A stretch of DNA of 64,000 nt from Acanthopleura granulata (Eukaryota; Mollusca; Polyplacophora; Chitonida; Chitonidae). The stretch is from assembly GCA_016165875.1 (NCBI GenBank), contig JABBOT010000033.1, forward strand, positions 911,357 to 975,356, read 5' to 3'. Shown here piece by piece: positions 56,284-64,000 of the stretch. Both the position numbers and the translations under genes were made by a program. The notes beneath the pieces were generated by a model. That model was not told where the DNA came from and ran no database searches. It saw nothing but the letters and a program-made list of their open reading frames with translations. Within the stretch, counting starts at the first letter, position 1. Each line of letters opens with the position of its first letter.

Positions 56284-57359
56284 CTGACAGCAACAACAAC
56301 AGTTAACATGATATTGATGTACAACAGAAAAAATAAGGTTCTCACAAAAGTATTTAAACTTTTGAGGCTTTTCCTTATTTACCTGGCTATAAAACTATAA
56401 ATTTATAAACAAAAATTTATTACAAGTACAAAAAAAATCAAGAAAAAAAAATTTATAAAAAAAAACAACATAAAAATTCACTCTACAGTTAGCAATGACA
56501 CATCGAAATATTCCGACATCCAAGGCTTATATATAAAAAACAACAACAAATTATTAGACAGAGTTTGGTAACCTGGTTTAGTACATGGATACTTAGGTCT
56601 GTCTGCTCTGGTCTTATTGCTCCAATCTGCCTACCAGAGTATCTCCCTTCCTCCCACCCACAGCCCCCCCCCACCTCCCTGCCTTCAAGCCCCAACAGAT
56701 GGCCCAATAAACAGGACTCAAGGCTGGTACAGACATAAACAAAATCTCCTCAAGCAGCTGTTTGACTGAGGAATTAGTAGAAATCCTTCCTGACAGAAGT
56801 TTTGCAGTGAGGGGATTAATTGTAGCTGTGCACTATGGGGTTTTTTCATGAGCCTTTACCATAAAGACTCAATTTTAGTTGGGGTTTTTGTCTTGTTAAA
56901 CAAAGATAAAAAGGAAAATCCCTAATTTTTCTCAAGCTTAATTGTTTGGTTAATAAATTCAATAAACTGATGTGATTTTTGATTGACCAAATTGGTTTTA
57001 CAAGTACTTGTAATAAAAAAATGTTAACTTTTAATAACAAAAATGTACAGTGGGCAAAAGAAAAGAAAAATTTTCAATTTAGTACTTAAAAGATTTTGGC
57101 AGAAATAAAATTGTTCATCGTCTAAGCTGAATGGAATGAAATTTAAAAATGGGAAATTTTCTTAATACTCTGAACTATACCCAAAGTTATTTTATAAGTG
57201 TTAGTTTGTAATAAAAAAAAATTATACATCTAACTGGAGCATTTCTGAAAAAAAAGGCAACTTGACACTATCTTACATAGTTCTGGTCAATTTAGAGCCA
57301 AATTAATATTTCTGGAAAAATAATCAAAACTATTAAAGAAAACTGAGTCTTAAGGCAAA

Positions 57360-57930
57360 AACAAACCTTCCCCTTGTATGTTAACAATATGTTGTCGCAA
57401 ATCCCTTTGGTAAGCTCGCATCGGCATTTTGGCGGATCTTGTGGTGTTGTTTCTACGACGCTTATTACAACAACGACACCATTGACCTTGAAAAGGCTAT
57501 CAAAGCCTCCCGGAACCACAGAGGGTCTGCGTAAACATTTTCCAACCACAGAGAACTTCTGGACAAAACTTTAGCAGCAGTACATCCTGTAACTTCTAAA
57601 GCGTCTCTCACTTCCAGACAGAAGTGCTTGCAATACAGTATCCCAGCCGTTTGGTTCGGTCAAGTGATCTCTATCAAAAGCGCAATGTACAGCAAATCAA
57701 GGGGCCCCGAAAAAACGGATCAGATGGTTGCTGTTGAGTTACATACACCCCTTCTTCCTCTCCCAAAGATTCTGCTCTATTGGCTGCTTCTAATTCTTCC
57801 TCCCAAGCAGCCTCGGACCCAAACATTCCCATCCACTGATACAACATCACCACCTACGCCTATGCTCTCTGACAAGCCAGCATGCCAAGCTGCATCCAAA
57901 TAGATCAGCCCGTTGTCATGACGACTATGC
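57360..57930 (-). other. GC-richer block with short unassigned ORFs
   Basis: Unlike its AT-rich surroundings, this block carries minus ORFs of 40-85 codons in shifting frames, for example MLYQWMGMFGSEAAWEEELE and DHLTEPNGWDTVLQALLSG. The frame changes suggest a decayed coding sequence, perhaps a transposon or retrocopy. I recognise no family. Confidence 0.3.
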
Positions 57931-59069
57931 TTCAGATTCCGTGCCGATACCCTAAATTCTCAGTCTTTTTAACTTTGCACCATTATTAAAGCAATGTACA
58001 TCGTGAAAATGAGTGTAATTTGTGGACAAAATCTGTCAACACTTTTTCCTTTTGTCTTTTGAAGTTAACTTCTGCCACCTTCCAGAAATACACTATAACC
58101 CTTCATTACACAGATGCCTTTCCTGGAGTAAACCTAACTCATGGAACTTTCCAAATGCAATAAATTCACTGACAAAATCATAAATAGTGAATCAAAATTT
58201 GACAGAAAGTCAAAAAAGTAAGGTAGACCACTCAAAACACTGGTACTTTTTCTTAAACCAGGAGTCCAAGGAAATGGTTTGTTTAATGCAACTTCAATTT
58301 TATTTTCCATTTATTTTCTACCGGGGTATTTTGTTTGCTTAAATTTGAGTATGACAAAATAAGTCATAACTAATTACTATTTTGCAGAGAAATATTTTCT
58401 ATAGATTATTTCTGTTAAGAGATTTAAAACAAACTGACATCCAACAATTTCGAACTCAAAAGATTAGGGTGAGTCTGGTAGAATGGGTAGTTACATGTGC
58501 GATCAGTGATGTTGTCAGTGTGCACCCACTTCTCTGCACTGGGTTGCCCACTAATACCCTCGCAATCCACGCCCCTCCTCACCCCATCCCACCCCCTTCA
58601 CACCAGCCCTCTTAACCATCCACAGACAGCACGTAAACACCCCATTCCTAAGGCATGACATCTGTCCCTTATTAGTCCACATATATGTATAACAGTGCAT
58701 CTGGGAGCTTCTTGGGTCTGTTTGCTATCAGTTAATACATGTCATGTACAGGTACATGAACCAAGACTTAGGTGCAAGATCGCTAAGTTGGTTATTCAAA
58801 ATTCAAATTCATTTATTTAGTTGTTCATGTCAAGACAGGTACATGCCATTTTTCTGTGAATGTCTTAAGCATCATGTTTGTAAATCCGACTCTCCTAAAA
58901 TAAGGTAAACGAGGAAAAATGAAGTGGCTATGTCCTTGTCCTCAGCATCTTTTAAGATTTGTGTACAGGGTCCTTGGTTTGGTCACCCAAAACTGAGATA
59001 CATTTATTTGATATGTGCTTGATGCTGCCTTTAGAATACTTCGTTTACCTGGTAACAGAAGTGAAATTA

Positions 59070-59165
59070 CTGTTTATTTATTTTATTGGTGCTTTACGCC
59101 GCACTCAAGAATATTTCACTTTTACGACGGTGGCCAGCATTATGGCGGGAGGAAACAGGGCAAAA
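59070..59165 (-). mobile_element. SINE, 3' body copy
   Basis: TTTATTTTATTGGTGCTTTA, CGCCGCACTCAAGAATATTT and CACTTTTACGACGGTGGCCA, then GGCGGGAGGAAACAGGGC: SINE body without a head. Confidence 0.78.
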
Positions 59166-59416
59166 GGTTATGTATGAATGAAGCTACCAAACCAACTTCC
59201 CATAAAACAATCACCATTTACCAGGTACTGGTTGTTCGAAACAGTATTAAAAGTTAAGCTTACGGCATCATTTTTAAATGGTTCACTAATAATTTTCTGT
59301 GAGGTAACTTTGTTTAGTATCTATGTGAACAGTTTAATTACTGTACAGGTAAACAAAAAGTAGTATTTTTGTTCAGGTTAAATTTCTCTCAGCCTCTATT
59401 TCCTCCCCCAAACCTA

Positions 59417-59445
59417 TATATATATATATATATATGTATATATAG
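59417..59445. repeat. (TA)n microsatellite
   Basis: CTATATATATATATATATAT then GTATATATAG. Confidence 0.9.
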
Positions 59446-59717
59446 TAGGCTTTATGAACTTTATGACAAGTTGCCAAGAGAACATGGCTTACCACAAATT
59501 GTGGTCTCTGGGTGGATGAAGATAGAAATTATAATTATAGACTCAGTAGAGGCAGATTTCCATGACAACCCACAGTAAGGACTGCCAAGAAATAACCACT
59601 GTATGTTGAGGCACACTGCCTAACAGGCTGTTCTTGACTCCTCTGGCTATCATTGACAAAGCCAGAGTTACATGCTACATACCGGTACATGCATACATCC
59701 ACAGTCACATAGAAAGT

Positions 59718-59852
59718 AAATGACGAAAAACTTCGGCCAAAAAGGTGCATTTTTAGAGGCAAAGAAAATGTCCAAAAATATTACTCTTGGTGCTGACACT
59801 GACGTTTTCCCAGTGGAACTACCTTACAAACCAACCCCTCAATAACTTGTAG
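59718..59852 (+). mobile_element. MITE-like element, family A, partial copy
   Basis: TGACGAAAAACTTCGGCC, GTGCATTTTTAGAGGCAAAG and AATATTACTCTTGGTGCT match the 1.25-kb copy; the right inverted end is lost. Confidence 0.6.
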
Positions 59853-60049
59853 GTAGAAGCAATACACCTCTCAGGATCGGACGCATTAAGCGTCTCGGGG
59901 GAAATTTTAAAGGGAAAGACCTTGTAAAAATTAACTTCCGGTGAGTGAAAAAACCATTAAAACTTTATCTGAAAATACCTTCACTGACTTTTTAACGCTT
60001 TTTCTAGCAAAATAACTGCAGTTAAATGTTCTGCTTGTATGGTTTTTTT

Positions 60050-60556
60050 TTCACCATATTAATCATGTTGTTCACCAGTGACGTCACACCGACTTTTCAC
60101 CATATTAATCATGTTGTTCACCAGTGACGTCACACCGACTTTTCACCCTATTAATCATGTTGTTCACCAGAGACGTCACACCGACTTTTCACCATATTAA
60201 TCCTCTTGTTCACCAGTGACGTCACACCGACTTTTCACCATATTAATCATCTTGTTCACCAGTGACGTCACACCGACTTTTCACCATATTAATCATCTTG
60301 TTCACCAGAGACGTCACACCGACTTTTCACCATATTAATCCTCTTGTTCACCAGTGACGTCACACCGACTTTTCACCATATTAATCATCTTGTTCACCAG
60401 TGACGTCACACCGACTTTTCACCATATTAATCATCTTGTTCACCAGTGACGTCACACCGACTTTTCACCATATTAATCATCTTGTTCACAGTGACGTCAC
60501 ACCGATTTTTCACCATATTAATCATGTTGTTCACCAGTGACGTCACACCGAGTTTT
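60050..60556. repeat. Minisatellite, 46-bp unit, 11 copies, nine with a full CRE palindrome
   Basis: Unit CACCAGTGACGTCACACCGA, then CTTTTCACCATATTAATCAT, then GTTGTT. TGACGTCA is intact in nine units; the third and sixth read AGACGTCA. Copies are nearly identical. TGACGTCA is the known binding site of CREB/ATF factors; regulatory function here is inference. Confidence 0.93.
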
Positions 60557-60849
60557 CTATGGCCCTAAAGCAGACATTTAATGTCATATTAGCATTTCCA
60601 TATACAGGCAGACATTACAGGAGTACCCTTCACAAGAATAATATTCAGAGCTGAACATAAAGGTGTACACAAAGTTGTGTGACGTCCCTGGTGATCCACA
60701 TTATCAATATGGTCTATAACCCACAATACAATCAAAACATCTGATGGCGTTTATTTCAGTGAAAAAAAATCTAAAGAATTTGGTGAACAGTATTTTCTGA
60801 TACAGTTTTTAATGGTCTTTTCGATCACCCTAAGTTCATTTTACGAAGT

Positions 60850-61275
60850 CTTTCCCTACAAGTCATTTCTCTATAAGTCTTTACCAACAAGTCATTTCTC
60901 TATAAGTCATTTCTCTATAAGTCTTTCTCTATAAGTCATTTCTCTAGAAGTCTTTCCCTATAAGTCATTTCTCTATAAGTCTTTCCCTATAAGTCATTTC
61001 TCTATAAGTCTTTCTCTACAAGTCATTTCTCTGTAAGTCTTTCCCTATAAGTCATTTCTCTATAAGTCTTTCCCTACAAGTCATTTCTCTATAAGTCTTT
61101 CCCTACAAGTCATTTCTCTATAAGTCATTTCTCTATAAGTCTTTCTCTATAAGTCATTTCTCTATAAGTCTTTCCCTACAAGTCATTTCTCTAGAAGTCT
61201 TTCCCTATAAGTCATTTCTCTATAAGTCTTTCCCTACAAGTCATTTCTCTGTAAGTCTTTCCCTATAAGTCATTA
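60850..61275. repeat. Tandem array, 29-bp dimer unit
   Basis: AAGTCATTTCTCTAT (15) alternating with AAGTCTTTCCCTAC (14) for about 425 bp, giving a strand-biased pyrimidine-rich tract. Confidence 0.9.
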
Positions 61276-62344
61276 ACTCCAATAGCTCCTCCTTTGCAGG
61301 GTCAATGCTACAGTATAGAAGTGCCATAATTACCACAAATCAACACACAGAAACATCCCTCACACCCACATATTTTGAAACATTTGTCATCTCATGCTTA
61401 CTTCAGCATGTAACGCAAGTAATGAACGCATATTAATGATCGAAAATAACACAGTACAAACCAGTATAAGTAAGAAGCAGTGGTAAGCGATTTCACCCCT
61501 TTAAAGTGATACAGACTGAATGCTGACTGGCTGACAGTGGAGATAGGATTTCCTGGGGTTACAGTTTAAGACCTCAAGCCTCAATCACTTGAATAAATGC
61601 ACCATACCTAAAACCCGGCTTACATTGACTAGATTGGCTTATTCAGATGGGAGGATGAACATAAAGCCCACAGACATCACCTACTGTTATGTATACAAGC
61701 GAGCTTTTCTTGAGAAAAAACCAAAACAAACAAAACAAAACCAAAAAAAAAAACCCCAAAAAACAGCACACACCTTTCACCAAATGAACAAATACATACT
61801 TTTCCATTTTTATGTTCACAACCATCAGCTCCTCCCTCCTCCCCCATCCCCCACCCAAGCCTTAAGCCCTACACACCTATTTGTACAAGCCAGACATACG
61901 CATTGATTTAGTACCCCCCCCCCCCCGCCCCATACAAGAGCATCATCTATCACTGAGATGTCCATCTGGACTGACAAGGATATTTGAAGCCCTCTCTGGT
62001 CAGCTTGACCAATGGACTGGTCAGCTTCTACAGCAATGCCATTCAAATCCTACATACATTAACATTTTTGAAAACGGCCCTCAATAGGGTATCTAGGGCC
62101 CTTTTCACAAAGAGGGTGAAACATTTTGTCAAATGAAACTACTATGGCAAAATATCTCTACAGTGTGTGTTAGTAAACGAGATCCATGAACCTCAATGGC
62201 TTAATATTATATACTGAAGGTTTTTCAACAAAACTAAGAAAATTGGGATCACAGAGTGTATATATAGCAAACAAGGACTATTTTGTGATGTGGAAAATGA
62301 CACATTATCATCAAATCATCTTTTCCATTTCACCCATCTTCATA

Positions 62345-62412
62345 ATTACACACCTCGTCACCATATGACTGAAACATTGTTAAGTACAACGTTAAACCCC
62401 AAGCACTCACTC
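62345..62412 (+). repeat. Repeat tail (GTTAAGTACAACGTTAAACC type)
   Basis: CCATATGACTGAAACATTGT then TAAGTACAACGTTAAACCCC and AAGCACTCACTCACTC; matched in reverse at 41.8 kb. Likely the tail of a retroposon. Confidence 0.5.
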
Positions 62413-62984
62413 ACTCGTAATTAGATTTCTGGACATGATAGCAAAACCAGGAGGGCTTCATGAACTACTATGTATGGCCAGCTGTGGAAAAAGCTTCTCC
62501 AAACCTACAAACTGTATTACACCTATATAGTTTGGCAATTTGGCATGTTATAATGTATTGTCAGAAGCACATAAATACATTAAAATGATGCCTTTGATGC
62601 TAATAAACACTGAAAAATCAAACTTAACAAAAAATCTAAAGCAGGCATAAGAGATTTATTAATCAAGAAGGGTCAATCAAAACGTGCCATTTAAAAACTA
62701 AAACTTTAGGCCCTACACATTCACATTTACTTGAGCCACATGTTACCTCTTCTCTCTGAACCCCTACCACAGGTTATATATATGCAGTAGACATGTAAGA
62801 GTTCGCAGGCAAGGGTAACATGACCAGTATCAGGTGTGTGCATGTATACCGTTACCTGAGCTGTAATCACCCTAAACACATGTTACTGGGAAACAGGTAA
62901 ATAGTGAAACGTTCGCCCAGCTTATGTGACAGCTCATTTAATACCTCATTCAGTTTAAAGTTACGAGCCATTGATTAGCCTTAG

Positions 62985-63530
62985 ATTTCAACAAAGTCCA
63001 GACAGTCCTCAACAGATTTCTACAAAGTCCAGACAATCCTCAACAGATTTCTACAAAGTCCAGACAATCCTCAACAGATTTCTGCAAAGTCCAGACAATC
63101 CTCAACAGATTTCTGCAAAGTCTAGACAGTCCTCGACAGATTTCTACAAAGTACAGATAGTCCTCAACAGATTTCTGCAAAGTCCAGACAATCCTCGACA
63201 GATTTCTACAAAGTCCAGACAATCCTCAACAGATTTCTACAAAGTCCAGACAATCCTCAACAGATTTCTACAAAGTCCAGACAATCCTCAACAGATTTCT
63301 GCAAAGTCCAGACAATCCTCAACAGATTTCTACAAAGTCCAGACAGTCCTCAACAGATTTCTACAAAGTCCAGACAATCCTCAACAGATTTCTGCAAAGT
63401 CCAGACAATCCTGTCCAGACAATCCTCAACAGATTTCTGCAAAGTCCAGACAATCCTCGACAGATTTCTACAAAGTCCAGACAGTCCTCAACAGATTTCT
63501 ACAAAGTCCAGACAGTCCTCAACAGATTTC
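62985..63530. repeat. Minisatellite, 31-bp unit, about 17 copies
   Basis: AACAGATTTCTACAAAGTCC then AGACAATCCTC. The plus-strand ORF of 191 codons (62971-63546) cycles through three frames of the repeat and is not a gene. Confidence 0.94.
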
Positions 63531-64000
63531 ACTTCATGTTTCATAAGGTAACTGTTCAGTTATCAAGACAATTCTGTTGGATAGAGGTTTCTCACACTTC
63601 CGAGTTTTTCAATGATTACAACCAGCATGATCTTCATTTAAATGGCAAAAACACAAAGATTTGCATGTGATCAACTAGATCTAGACTCATGATCAGGTAA
63701 TAGTCCTGAATTTTTTCTTCTGAAGACACTTCACACCAAGAGGCAAAATTTCAAATCACATGATCTTATCCCCTAAACCTCAAAGTCTCAAATTTTGTTT
63801 CATTTTTGTTTTCTTTCTTCAAACACTTTTTTTTCCAGAAATGTTTTCAAAGTACCACAGACATTCTGATGCTTGCCAATTTCACCAATCCTTGTAACAT
63901 GGTATTCAGGAACCCTCTTTACGAAGAGGGTATAACGTTTTGTCAATCTTGACGTCCATGGTAACTTATCTCCATAGTAACTGTCGTCATGGCAAATACC

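Larger units (their letters stand above)
56284..64000. other. Upstream intron or 5' region of the gene
   Basis: No exon I can support. AT-rich to 57.3 kb; a GC-richer block at 57.36-57.93 kb with short unassigned minus ORFs; then C-rich patches (58565-58610), a SINE body (59070-59165), a family A copy, the CRE-bearing array, a 29-bp array and a 31-bp array. Confidence 0.55.

Noticed and set aside
60050..63530. CRISPR array
   Set aside because: The tandem units are directly adjacent without unique spacers, and the genome is clearly animal.

Overview
This window reads as nuclear DNA of an invertebrate animal, most likely a mollusc and at least a lophotrochozoan. It is AT-rich and intron-dominated, full of minisatellites. 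It carries several copies of a tRNA-headed SINE with the body motif I associate with molluscan genomes (ATTGGTGTTTTACGCC and CACTTATACGACGG). The organism call is inference; I could not search a database.

One gene explains nearly all the coding signal. It lies on the minus strand, so it runs from high to low coordinates, and both ends lie outside the window. I reconstruct 31 internal exons (56283 down to 91, 7815 coding bases, about 2605 codons). All have GT/AG boundaries and compatible phases, and no junction creates a stop. In protein order they give: a linker and five Ig domains (56.3-40.5 kb, several split inside the domain at a Trp codon); a small linker exon; seventeen fibronectin type III (FN3) domains (37.9-3.2 kb), each a single phase 1-1 exon, with one 12-codon microexon and one 26-codon linker exon between them; a Ser/Thr/Pro/Arg-rich linker (2.1-2.3 kb); and two more Ig domains (1.8-0.1 kb). 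This is the architecture of giant muscle scaffold proteins of the titin / twitchin / obscurin (UNC-89) superfamily. No kinase, SH3 or RhoGEF domain lies inside the window, so I give no gene symbol.

The most interesting part is the exon of FN3 domain 13 (14555-14860). If its donor is not used, the frame stays open for about 435 more codons to a TAG at 13245. The tail is Ser/Arg-rich and carries nine RRxS motifs, the classic PKA consensus. This looks like an alternative C-terminal exon making a short isoform, comparable in principle to the novex-3 isoform of vertebrate titin.

The non-coding sequence holds large introns (8.3-13.2, 26.0-36.3 and 41.7-52.9 kb) and 7.7 kb beyond the first exon seen. 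In them are about a dozen tandem arrays, including a 43-bp unit with about 42 copies at 45.6-47.4 kb and a 46-bp unit with 11 copies at 60.1-60.6 kb, nine of which contain the palindrome TGACGTCA (full CRE). There are also a 0.6-kb foldback element (5.6-6.2 kb), two families of about 200-bp inverted-repeat elements, a hairpin MITE-like element (50.2 kb), SINE copies, and decayed duplicates of an Ig exon (40.7-41.1 kb). I see no rRNA gene, functional tRNA gene, CRISPR array or convincing second protein gene.
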